A DNA stretch of 32,608 nt from an uncultured Spirochaetaceae bacterium. Lineage in GTDB: Bacteria; Spirochaetota; Spirochaetia; Sphaerochaetales; Sphaerochaetaceae. The notes below the pieces were generated by a model. That model was not told the origin of the DNA. It saw only the letters and a program-made list of their open reading frames with translations, and did no database searches. This document shows positions 16,251 to 23,604 of the stretch, one piece after another (the stretch's first letter is position 1; each line of letters begins with the position of its first letter). The position numbers were made by a program, and so were the translations under genes. The stretch lies in assembly GCA_944389155.1 (NCBI GenBank), contig CALXLI010000061.1, forward strand, positions 1 to 32,608, read 5' to 3'.

Positions 16251-16261
16251 ATCCTTTTGTC

Positions 16262-18193
16262 ATGGCTGATCGCAAGAATTTCTCCCGATACAATATGCGA
16301 TGCGGAGTGCTTCTCCATGCAAAAGAGGGAGGAGTAAAGATAACGAATATTGACGCTCCGGAGCTTGATCCAAGATTCATGCTGCTTACAGGCAGCGATA
16401 TGCCTGGAGACAATACGCTGACGCTATTCTCCAACACCCGCCCGATAATAACAGATAGCATTATCTCCTATCCAAGGCAGGCTGTAGCGGCCCTGTTCGC
16501 TCCTGACTACGAGTCTGCGCTGCTGATGGCCGATGAGATAAAGATAGAAACAGAACCACTGGAGGAAGAACCACAGCAATCACTGCCCTATCCTCTTGAA
16601 TATATGTGGGGAGACTTCAATCCCGAGGAAGATGAGGAGGCAGGAAAATACAGGAAGGTTGAGACGGAGTTCACTCTCGGCCATAAGGCACAGCCTGAGC
16701 GTAGGCTCTATACAGTCACCGCATGGATCGATGGGGCAAGCCTGCACATCGAAGCACCGACTGAATGGATTGAGCTTGTACGATCAACTGTGCAGAAAGT
16801 AACAGGATATCCGAAACGGAACATAATCATACATACAATACCCTATATATCCAAGAATGGAGAATTCCTGATAGACCCGGCAGCCCTTGCAGCTATTGCA
16901 GCTACATCCGCGCTCCGCACAGGGCTTCCATCAGAGATACGGGAAGAAACTATGAATGCACATCCAGGTATAGTCGTAAAGAGGGAGACCTGGATAGATG
17001 AAGAAGGAAAACCTGTTTCGGAGAAAGCCACCATGACCGTGAACCAGGGAGCTTTCCTCGTAATACCCGAAGAATACCAGAGGCAGGCAATGGCTGGACT
17101 GATTCCGCCATATTCGCTCAAGTCGTTCCATGGCTCTGTCGCTATTGAAACTTCCAATGAATATCCTGCAGCATTCACGACATCATTCGGGTTCAGCGAA
17201 GCGCTTGCTGCAACCGAGTATCATATCTCACGGCTTGCAGAGAAGACAGAACTCACACCTTATCTCTTCAGGGACAGCATCGAAAAGGACAAGAGGAAGT
17301 TCACGGATTACCTTCCGAGCTTTGACCTTGCGGATCAGAAGCGGACAGCTGAAGCGGTTGCCATAAAGAGCTCATACAACAGGAAATGGGTCGCAAACAC
17401 CTTCCAGCATAAGTCATTCGGCTTTCTTGGCTATATAAAGGGAATAGGCTTTGCCAGCGGCACGGGAATCGCTGGATTCTCTACAACATTCAGCAAATCA
17501 TCTGGTTTTGCAGGAGCTATAACATACACGCAGAAGCATAGCGTTGTGGTCTCAACCTCTGCAGATAACCACCCCGGTACGATGAAAAGATGGAAGAAGA
17601 ACATCTCAGACCGTCTTGCTCCTGGCAATCCAGACAAAGTGACATTCACACCGATTTTCAATAACGAGACAATCGATACCGGGCCTGATGTACTCTCTCG
17701 CATCGTCGCATCATTCTCATCGCAGCTTGAGAACGCATCAAAGAAGCTTGCTGTGCTGAAGGATGAGGAACAGCTTCCTGTTTCAATCCGCTTCGATGCG
17801 GAAAACACAAGCTTTCCATGTGAGTTCGAAAGTTCTGGATGCGGAGCGGTAGCGCTGGAGGTGATGATCAGGCAATGTGACATGAAGCCAGTAGTAACAG
17901 CTATCTGGGCATCTTTCTCATTCCCAGCAATACTTGATGAGACTTCCCTCAAGAACTCACTCAAGAGGACGCTGATGACAACAGTGCATGAATTCGGCGG
18001 TGTCATAGAGGATGATTTCAGCCTTTATCTTGAGATATCGGCATCGGGATCCGGGACGCTCTCATCACCGCAGGAGCTTGCAAGAGGCCTTGCGATAGGC
18101 GCACTGGCAGATGCCCTGATGCAGGCAGGAGGGAAAACAGCCGCTTCAATGCCTGTCTCAAGCACCAAGATAGAGGAGATTTTCCACGAATGA
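16262..18193 (+). CDS. Divergent xanthine dehydrogenase-like molybdopterin-subunit homologue
   Basis: A 643-residue protein that by eye follows the large subunit of xanthine/aldehyde oxidoreductases. It has an a/b-hammerhead-like N-terminus (PIITDSIISYPRQAVAALFA), then FTLGHKAQPERRLY, then TSFGFSEALAATEYHISRLAEKT matching the RGFG..Q-A-E-ID-LAEK region, then ETIDTGPDVLSR. It is shorter than usual (about 750). Key signatures are gone: GGxFGGK is replaced near residues 194-205 (YISKNGEF), the Arg of RGFG by Thr/Ser, and the catalytic GxGE near the C-terminus apparently by GSGT (597-599). The gene overlaps the 2Fe-2S subunit as ATGA. No Shine-Dalgarno is visible. Molybdenum chemistry is doubtful; function unknown. 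Confidence 0.75.
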   Translation: MADRKNFSRYNMRCGVLLHAKEGGVKITNIDAPELDPRFMLLTGSDMPGDNTLTLFSNTRPIITDSIISYPRQAVAALFAPDYESALLMADEIKIETEPLEEEPQQSLPYPLEYMWGDFNPEEDEEAGKYRKVETEFTLGHKAQPERRLYTVTAWIDGASLHIEAPTEWIELVRSTVQKVTGYPKRNIIIHTIPYISKNGEFLIDPAALAAIAATSALRTGLPSEIREETMNAHPGIVVKRETWIDEEGKPVSEKATMTVNQGAFLVIPEEYQRQAMAGLIPPYSLKSFHGSVAIETSNEYPAAFTTSFGFSEALAATEYHISRLAEKTELTPYLFRDSIEKDKRKFTDYLPSFDLADQKRTAEAVAIKSSYNRKWVANTFQHKSFGFLGYIKGIGFASGTGIAGFSTTFSKSSGFAGAITYTQKHSVVVSTSADNHPGTMKRWKKNISDRLAPGNPDKVTFTPIFNNETIDTGPDVLSRIVASFSSQLENASKKLAVLKDEEQLPVSIRFDAENTSFPCEFESSGCGAVALEVMIRQCDMKPVVTAIWASFSFPAILDETSLKNSLKRTLMTTVHEFGGVIEDDFSLYLEISASGSGTLSSPQELARGLAIGALADALMQAGGKTAASMPVSSTKIEEIFHE

Positions 18194-18675
18194 AGATTGA
18201 CTGCACTATAGATGGAAAGACACTTACGCTATCTCTTAATTCAAACAAGCCTCTTTCCCTGATACTCAGGGAGAATATAGGTATTGATAACATAAATCAC
18301 TGCACAGGCAAGATGTGCGGACTCTGCACTGTTCTTCTGGATGGCAAGGCTGTGCTTTCATGCCTGGTACCGGCCTTCGAGCTCAACGGAAAGGAAGTGA
18401 TAACATTCGATTCCTTCCAGAGGACAAGGGCAATGAAGGATATAGAGAAAGCCTATGAGATGGTTGGAGCATTCCCATGTACGGATTGCTACAGCTCACG
18501 CACCATGATATTCGAATCACTTGTGAATGAAGGCATAACTGACAAGGCAGAGATACTCAAGCAGCTATCGCTTGTGCGCTGCCACTGCATGGTGCCTGAT
18601 GACGAGGTTGAGATCGTACACAAAGCAATAGACCTAAGGAGGAAGAGGAATGTTCGCCGCTCTCAGTTCTCCTAA
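18190..18675 (+). CDS. 2Fe-2S subunit of xanthine dehydrogenase-like complex
   Basis: A 161-residue small subunit with both iron-sulfur clusters. The plant-ferredoxin-type cluster is CTGKMCGLC...C (C38, C43, C46, C58); the second is CTDC...CHC (C97, C100, C131, C133). All eight cysteines are present. The usual QCGFCTPG around the second cluster, whose Gln contacts molybdopterin, reads FPCTDCYSS here, in keeping with the altered large subunit. It overlaps the large-subunit stop by four bases and the FAD-subunit start by 26. It should pass electrons between the large and FAD subunits. Cytoplasmic. Confidence 0.88.
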   Translation: MKIDCTIDGKTLTLSLNSNKPLSLILRENIGIDNINHCTGKMCGLCTVLLDGKAVLSCLVPAFELNGKEVITFDSFQRTRAMKDIEKAYEMVGAFPCTDCYSSRTMIFESLVNEGITDKAEILKQLSLVRCHCMVPDDEVEIVHKAIDLRRKRNVRRSQFS

Positions 18676-19555
18676 TATCCACACGCCAAGGAACATGCAG
18701 GAATATTCATCGATAATCCTGCACTACCCTTCATCATCATTCTGGGCAGGCGGCACGTATATAATGTCCCGTCCAGATGCCTATCCAAGCAATTCGCTCA
18801 ACCAGGAGATAATCTATCTTGGAGGAATCGAGGAGCTTCACCGCTTCCAGCGCAACGACAGGTTCGCGGAGTTCGGGTCGATGGTAACGCTTGATGAGAT
18901 CATAAGCACCGGAAAGACTGTGCTTCCAAAGGTCCTTATAGATAACATAGAGAACATCGGCAGCCGCCTTATAACACGAAGGGCAACTATCGGAGGCGCT
19001 TTGGCTTCAAAGGATGTGATCACATCATTTCCAGGTACTCTCATAGTACTGGATGCAAATGTCGAGGTTAAGTTCATAAAGAAAAAGAGGCTGCACTCAA
19101 AATGGATGCAGCTTACACGGCTCCTGGACAGGAACGGGCATCTTGTGCTTCCAGCACAGGGAATGATCTCACGTGTCAGGATTGCGTTTACAGACAAGAA
19201 CTACCAGAACTTCTCATCGGTTGGCTCATTCATGACAAAAGGCGATGATGCGGTTGCTGTTGCATTCGCCACAACGCTCAATCAGGACCTGCTGCTCAAT
19301 CCAACTATAGCGTTTACTTATCCAAAGCTTGGCATACTGTATTCACGTGATGTGGATAATGTGCTCTCGTCACTCCGCTTCCCACTCGATGACAAGGAAT
19401 ACAAATCACTTGAGATGATACTCTTCACCTTCATAGATTCAACGTTCCAGAACATCTCAGAGCTTCAGAGGGCAAGAACAAAGGGGATACTGCGGAATAT
19501 CATAGATGACCTCAATGAGAAAGCGCTGACTGTGCCGCAATCCGAGGGAAGCTGA
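18650..19555 (+). CDS. FAD-binding subunit of xanthine dehydrogenase-like complex
   Basis: A 301-residue protein of the CO dehydrogenase/xanthine dehydrogenase flavoprotein family. The first FAD motif is WAGGTYIM (32-39), like AGGTDLL. The second is SRLITRRATIGGALAS (105-120), like IRNxATIGGNIA. AAGGAGG precedes the ATG at 18650, inside the 2Fe-2S gene, so translation is probably coupled. The C-terminal domain is recognisable only by position. It should accept electrons from the 2Fe-2S subunit and pass them to NAD or another acceptor. It is the third subunit in the order Mo, Fe-S, FAD. Confidence 0.85.
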   Translation: MFAALSSPNIHTPRNMQEYSSIILHYPSSSFWAGGTYIMSRPDAYPSNSLNQEIIYLGGIEELHRFQRNDRFAEFGSMVTLDEIISTGKTVLPKVLIDNIENIGSRLITRRATIGGALASKDVITSFPGTLIVLDANVEVKFIKKKRLHSKWMQLTRLLDRNGHLVLPAQGMISRVRIAFTDKNYQNFSSVGSFMTKGDDAVAVAFATTLNQDLLLNPTIAFTYPKLGILYSRDVDNVLSSLRFPLDDKEYKSLEMILFTFIDSTFQNISELQRARTKGILRNIIDDLNEKALTVPQSEGS

Positions 19556-19578
19556 ACAAAATAATCATTTTATGGATT

Positions 19579-19603
19579 CTCCTGCTATAATTAAGGCAGG
19601 AGG
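19579..19603 (+). promoter_or_regulatory. Hairpin that can hide a ribosome binding site, overlapping a TATAAT
   Basis: CTCCTGC (19579-19585) pairs with GCAGGAG (19596-19602), which contains most of the AGGAGG that serves the flavodoxin ATG at 19609. The loop carries TATAAT (19586-19591), a perfect -10 without a good -35. Transcripts arriving from upstream would fold and hide the site; transcripts started from this -10 would not contain the left arm. Confidence 0.35.
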
Positions 19604-19608
19604 CATTC

Positions 19609-20148
19609 ATGAGAGCCAACATAATAATACACTCAATCTCAGGGAATCTTTATCTGATAGCAGAGACTTTCACGGAGACGCTCCAAGCTCTTGGAATCGA
19701 CGCAAGGCTATATAGGGTTTCTGATCCTGATCTTCATATCGAAGCGAACGAAAGGACAGAGGTAAATGAATATTATGAAGAGATAACAGCACTGCCTGAA
19801 GCAAATGGCCGCACACTTGAGAAGGCAGATGCCATAATACTTGGCACACCTTCAAGATTCGCGATGCCTACATCTGAGATGAAGGCATTCCTTGACTCAA
19901 CATGGCCGCTTTATAAAACACAGAGCCTGAAAGGAAAGCTGTTCTACGCATTCTCATCATCCTCTGTATCGGTAGAGGATGGGATGAAAGCCGCGCAGTG
20001 CCTGTATTCATGGGCTGGCATGATGGGGCTTGTGAATATCCCTTACTCGATTTTCGTGCACAAGGAAGGAGAGATCATGCCTATCAGGCCAACTGATGAT
20101 ATAGACTTCGTGGCAGAACATCTCGGAACTGCCATATTAGCTTTTTGA
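19609..20148 (+). CDS. Flavodoxin-family protein (WrbA/NAD(P)H oxidoreductase-like)
   Basis: A 179-residue flavodoxin-fold protein. HSISGNLYLIAETF is the phosphate-binding loop, and ADAIILGTPSRFAMPTSEMKAFLD is the strand and loop that contact the flavin ring, as in WrbA-like proteins. AGGAGG precedes the ATG by five bases. It follows the FAD subunit of the xanthine-dehydrogenase-like complex by 53 bases and could be its electron partner; this is inference from position. Its last 12 bases overlap the end of the convergent ParB-fold gene. Confidence 0.85.
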   Translation: MRANIIIHSISGNLYLIAETFTETLQALGIDARLYRVSDPDLHIEANERTEVNEYYEEITALPEANGRTLEKADAIILGTPSRFAMPTSEMKAFLDSTWPLYKTQSLKGKLFYAFSSSSVSVEDGMKAAQCLYSWAGMMGLVNIPYSIFVHKEGEIMPIRPTDDIDFVAEHLGTAILAF

Positions 20149-21045
20149 GAGCTTTGAGATAAGATAGGAGATACGGCGTCTGATGCGGGCAGGAAAGCTC
20201 TTGCCCCGCTCCTTTGCGGCGCGTCTGACAGCCTCTTCTGCACTTAGGTTCTGCCCTTCCGTCCTCTTCATCTCATCCCAGCGCCTGACAAGCCACATGT
20301 ACATATCCCCCTCGCTCTGTCCAGGGAATGCCTGCAGCAGGTTCTCTGCCCTGACTTCCTGGACAATCGGGGAATAGACATTCTCATACCAGCTCCTTGC
20401 AGCTTCCTCGAATGTGATTTCATGGTCTATATTCTGATTTATATAGTATTTATGGACCAGGATATGGTTTACCATCTCGGGATATGCTCCTGGAGTGGTG
20501 AACTTTATATTATCCATCGGAAGATAGGTTGGCTTGTACTGGGCAATGAACATATTGCGTTCATACTCGACGACCTTCTCCCTCAGCTCCTTCATCGTTA
20601 TTCCGGGCTTGATCTCTATCTCGCTATCGAGCTCAACGACCTCAGCATCGATATATTCCATTCCCTGGGCCTTTGCGACAGAGACACGATGATTGCCATC
20701 GCGGACGAAATAGTATCCTCCAAGGCTGTATACGGAGATAGGAGGAAGGATGACATCGTTGATGATCGCTGAATCAACGCTCACCCAGCGAGTCTTCAGC
20801 TGTTCACGCTTCGGAAAGAAAGCCGATGAGAAATCATGATAGCGTCCTTCTGAGCCTATGATCTTATCTACAGGGATTGTCCGCATTCCAAGATATGTCT
20901 CGGATTTGGGCTTTATTATGGAAGTCACCTCATAAAGCGACAGCAGGTCGTTGTTCTTCCAATGAAGCGCTGAGAATATGCTTTGGAATCTGGCCTTTGT
21001 CTTTGCCCTGTAAAAATCATCAATCGCAGCGGAATTGTCATTCAT
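20137..21045 (-). CDS. ParB/Srx-fold protein of unknown role
   Basis: A 302-residue protein whose middle carries a ParB-like core: VSVYSLGGYYFVRDGNHRVSVAKAQG, with the DGNHR box that in ParB-family proteins forms the nucleotide-binding pocket. The C-terminal third is helical and basic, ending RRRISYLISKLSKS. There is no clear helix-turn-helix of true ParB, so chromosome partitioning is not implied. GGAGG favours the ATG at 21045; the ATG at 21051, which overlaps the upstream stop, is the alternative. It is coupled to the metallophosphoesterase gene and converges on the flavodoxin gene. Confidence 0.7.
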   Translation of the reverse strand: MNDNSAAIDDFYRAKTKARFQSIFSALHWKNNDLLSLYEVTSIIKPKSETYLGMRTIPVDKIIGSEGRYHDFSSAFFPKREQLKTRWVSVDSAIINDVILPPISVYSLGGYYFVRDGNHRVSVAKAQGMEYIDAEVVELDSEIEIKPGITMKELREKVVEYERNMFIAQYKPTYLPMDNIKFTTPGAYPEMVNHILVHKYYINQNIDHEITFEEAARSWYENVYSPIVQEVRAENLLQAFPGQSEGDMYMWLVRRWDEMKRTEGQNLSAEEAVRRAAKERGKSFPARIRRRISYLISKLSKS

Positions 21046-21047
21046 AA

Positions 21048-21746
21048 TCATTTCCTCCGTCCAAGAGTATCATCCTCAAGGATATAGTTCTTATATATAT
21101 TGATGACCTTTGTATCCATAAACTCTGAAATGCGTGGCGCGTTTATATCATCAAGATGAACATGGCCATGCAGCAGGTATTTAGGCTTGTATTTCTCCAT
21201 GAAGGACAGAAAGCACTCAAATCCCTTATGGCAGAGGTCCTCGCCATCCCCCATTCCCCTTGGAGGTGCGTGGGTTATCAGGATATCCAACGCGCGGCCA
21301 TATTTGCGCTTGTTGAATATAAGCCGCGGGACAAGCTTGTTTATGCGTCTCTGCATCTGTCTCTCTGTATACTGGCTGTCTCCATAGTTATAGAGCATAG
21401 AACCGCCAAGCCCCATTATTATAAGGCCATGGGTCTTGTCATATATGCACTTGCCATCCATGAAGAAACCTCCGAACTGAGGCATTGAATCAACCCGTCC
21501 AGTCCTGGAGAAATCCGAAATGACATCAGAGCCATGCTCTCCCCTCATCATCCTTGAGAAATCCTCAAGGTTATGATTGCCATAGACGTAATAGACATCC
21601 TTGCGGAGCATTGTCTGTATATAGTCGTAATAACGGAGAGGAAGATCGCCTGCTGAGATAACAAAATCCACATCCTTATATAGCTCAGGAGCCACAGAAG
21701 AATAGATCAATGTATCAGTCGTATCAGAGATGCAGAGTATCTTCAT
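21048..21746 (-). CDS. Calcineurin-like metallophosphoesterase
   Basis: A 232-residue protein with the family blocks ISAGDLPL, VYGNHNLE, ILITHAPPRG and LLHGHVHLDD. The first block normally reads DxH but here is ISDTTDT (D8, then T10 where the His should be), so one metal ligand is changed. GDLP keeps the bridging Asp. Likely a cytoplasmic phosphodiesterase or phosphatase of unknown substrate. There is no Shine-Dalgarno, and a TATACT lies only seven bases before the ATG, hinting at a leaderless message. The ParB-fold gene follows immediately. Confidence 0.82.
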   Translation of the reverse strand: MKILCISDTTDTLIYSSVAPELYKDVDFVISAGDLPLRYYDYIQTMLRKDVYYVYGNHNLEDFSRMMRGEHGSDVISDFSRTGRVDSMPQFGGFFMDGKCIYDKTHGLIIMGLGGSMLYNYGDSQYTERQMQRRINKLVPRLIFNKRKYGRALDILITHAPPRGMGDGEDLCHKGFECFLSFMEKYKPKYLLHGHVHLDDINAPRISEFMDTKVINIYKNYILEDDTLGRRK

Positions 21747-21753
21747 CGCTAGA

Positions 21754-21780
21754 AGTATAGGAAATTGCGGAAGATGTGAA
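21754..21780 (-). promoter_or_regulatory. Possible promoter giving a leaderless transcript
   Basis: Read leftward, TTCACA (21775-21780), a 15-base spacer, TATACT (21754-21759), then seven bases to the metallophosphoesterase ATG. The start site would fall at or next to the A of ATG. The short spacer is a weakness. Confidence 0.35.
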
Positions 21781-21783
21781 CAG

Positions 21784-21804
21784 AGGGAGCGCTGAGCACT
21801 CCCT
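21784..21804 (-). terminator. Hairpin after the purine nucleoside phosphorylase gene
   Basis: AGGGAG (21784-21789) pairs with CTCCCT (21799-21804), and inner bases extend the stem, with one wobble, to a three-base loop. It begins eight bases after the phosphorylase stop. Read leftward only a weak U-rich run follows (TCTGTTC), so termination may be partial and the next two genes could be reached by read-through. Confidence 0.5.
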
Positions 21805-21811
21805 GCTGCGT

Positions 21812-22639
21812 TCAGAGAGGCCAGCTTCTTATGATCTCGCGGACAAGGATGGAAAATGTATTCTTGACACGTTCGCCGGTCTCAAGCACCTCTTCATGAT
21901 TGAGAGGCTGATCCAGGATTCCCGCAGCCATGTTCGTCAGGCAGCTTATGCCAAGCGTATGCATCCCCATATGCGATGCCGCTATCGCCTCAGGGACCGT
22001 AGACATGCCAACGGCATCCGCCCCGGCAATGCGTGCGAAGCGCACCTCTGCAGCTGTCTCGAACGAAGGACCTGTGAACAGCATATACACACCCTTGCGC
22101 ACAGGGATGCCCTTCTTTATCGCAGCCTTTTCCGCACATGTGATAAGCGCCTTGTCATAGGAGCGTGTCATATCAAAGAAGCGCGGGCCAAGCTCATCTG
22201 GGTTCTTCCCCCTCAGCGGGCTGTCCGCAACAAGCTTGATGTGATCGGTTATCAGCATCAGGTCGCCCGGCTTCCAGGTCTCATTGACGCACCCTGCGGC
22301 ATTCGTGAGGAAGAGGTTCCCGATGCCTAGCATCTTCATGGTACGCACCGGATACACGACCTCCTCCATGGAGTAACCCTCGTAGTAATGGAATCGTCCC
22401 TGCATGCACAGCACCGTCTTACCCTCAAGGCCGCCTATCACAAGGCGTCCCTTATGCCCGGGGACTGTGGATACCGGGAAGTGAGGTATATCGTGATAAT
22501 CGATGATGACAGGGCTGTCTATCGCATCCGCCATATCGCCAAGGCCGGAGCCGAGCACGATGCCGATCTGAGGCTTCCTTCCTTCCAGCCTTGATTCAAT
22601 ATATTCCTTGGTCTGGCCAAGCTTTTCCATAATGTCCAT
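21812..22639 (-). CDS. punA: Purine nucleoside phosphorylase, trimeric PNP-I type
   Basis: A 275-residue enzyme that splits purine nucleosides with phosphate to free base and ribose 1-phosphate. Motifs: GIVLGSGLGD (phosphate loop), PHFPVSTVPGHKGRLVIG with the conserved PGHxG, MQGRFHYYEGY, LTNAAGCVN, MLFTGPSFETAAEVR with the Glu that binds the purine, VGMSTVPE, and SCLTNMAAG with the Asn that contacts the base N7/O6. Length is standard. AGGAG precedes the ATG at 22639. It follows the second nucleoside permease by 11 bases, so uptake and cleavage of purine nucleosides are co-expressed. Cytoplasmic. Confidence 0.95.
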   Translation of the reverse strand: MDIMEKLGQTKEYIESRLEGRKPQIGIVLGSGLGDMADAIDSPVIIDYHDIPHFPVSTVPGHKGRLVIGGLEGKTVLCMQGRFHYYEGYSMEEVVYPVRTMKMLGIGNLFLTNAAGCVNETWKPGDLMLITDHIKLVADSPLRGKNPDELGPRFFDMTRSYDKALITCAEKAAIKKGIPVRKGVYMLFTGPSFETAAEVRFARIAGADAVGMSTVPEAIAASHMGMHTLGISCLTNMAAGILDQPLNHEEVLETGERVKNTFSILVREIIRSWPL

Positions 22640-22650
22640 AAGATCATCTC

Positions 22651-23604
22651 CTAAAATGGCTCACCTGATGCAAGAGGAGCTGCGCTCTTCCTGCTTGAGA
22701 ATATCAGAGCTATCAGTGTTGCGATATATGGGAACATTCCAAGATATCCGGTAGGGATAGACTGGAAAACAGGGAAAACCTTTCCCATATTGGCTATTGT
22801 CATGCATAGCCCGAAGAAGAACGTAGAACCGAGTATTCCAAGCGGCTTCCACTGCCCGAATATAAGAGCCGCGATAGCCAGGAATCCAAGTCCGTTTATC
22901 CCGCTTCCTGCGTTATACTCTCCTGCATATGTCACAAGTATGCATGCACCGCCAAGCCCTGAAAGCAGGCCAGATGCCATAACGCCTATATATCTCATCC
23001 TATGCACATTGACACCAGCAGAGGCAACGGCAGAAGGATGCTCTCCGCAAGCTCTCAGCCTCAGCCCGAATGATGTCTTGTACAGGAGGAACCATGAAAT
23101 GCCCCATATGATAATGCAGATCCATGTTGTCCAGTAGGTGCTTGTGAAGAACAGCGGACCGATGACAGGAATCTTTGAGAGAAAAGGTACGTTCTGCCTT
23201 ACTATTCCTCTTACGATCGTTATGTTCCCGCTTCCTGTGATCGTCTGGGCAAGGAAAAGCGTCACAGCTGTTGAAAGCATGTTGATAGCTGTTCCTGAAA
23301 TAACCTGGTTTGCTTTCAGGTTAATGGCTGCAAACGCATGCAGAAGCGATAGAAGCATCGATGCGGCCATCGCGACTGCAATGCCTATCACAATGGCAAG
23401 GACAAAGCTGAAGCCAGGTATCGCCTGAAGTTTCACGATTGTGGCAGCTGATGAGAAAACACCGAAAAGCATCAAGCCTTCAATACAGAGGTTGGTAACA
23501 CCTGAACGCTCCGAATAAAGACCGCCAAGAGCTCCCATCAGGATTGGAATGGTATATGCAATAGCGGATGGTATTATGCTTGTAATGACACTCCAGAAAC
23601 TCAT
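22651..23604 (-). CDS. Nucleoside ABC transporter permease, second subunit
   Basis: A 317-residue permease of the branched-chain/ribose superfamily, BMP-linked branch (NupQ/PnrE-like). It has many hydrophobic segments, with GGLYSERSGVTNLCIEGLMLFG near the start and GLRLRACGEHPSAVASAGVNVHRMRY as the cytoplasmic coupling loop. AAGGAGG precedes the ATG, which overlaps the stop of the first permease. It pairs with the 407-residue permease to form the channel for purine nucleosides. Confidence 0.9.
   Translation of the reverse strand: MSFWSVITSIIPSAIAYTIPILMGALGGLYSERSGVTNLCIEGLMLFGVFSSAATIVKLQAIPGFSFVLAIVIGIAVAMAASMLLSLLHAFAAINLKANQVISGTAINMLSTAVTLFLAQTITGSGNITIVRGIVRQNVPFLSKIPVIGPLFFTSTYWTTWICIIIWGISWFLLYKTSFGLRLRACGEHPSAVASAGVNVHRMRYIGVMASGLLSGLGGACILVTYAGEYNAGSGINGLGFLAIAALIFGQWKPLGILGSTFFFGLCMTIANMGKVFPVFQSIPTGYLGMFPYIATLIALIFSSRKSAAPLASGEPF

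Noticed and set aside
16141..16261. Molybdenum-cofactor (Moco) riboswitch before the xanthine-dehydrogenase-like genes
   Set aside because: The nested stems do not show the conserved Moco core as I remember it; kept only as an unassigned structured leader.
20137..21045. Chromosome-partitioning ParB
   Set aside because: Only the ParB-fold core is visible; there is no helix-turn-helix, no parA neighbour and no parS-like site noticed.
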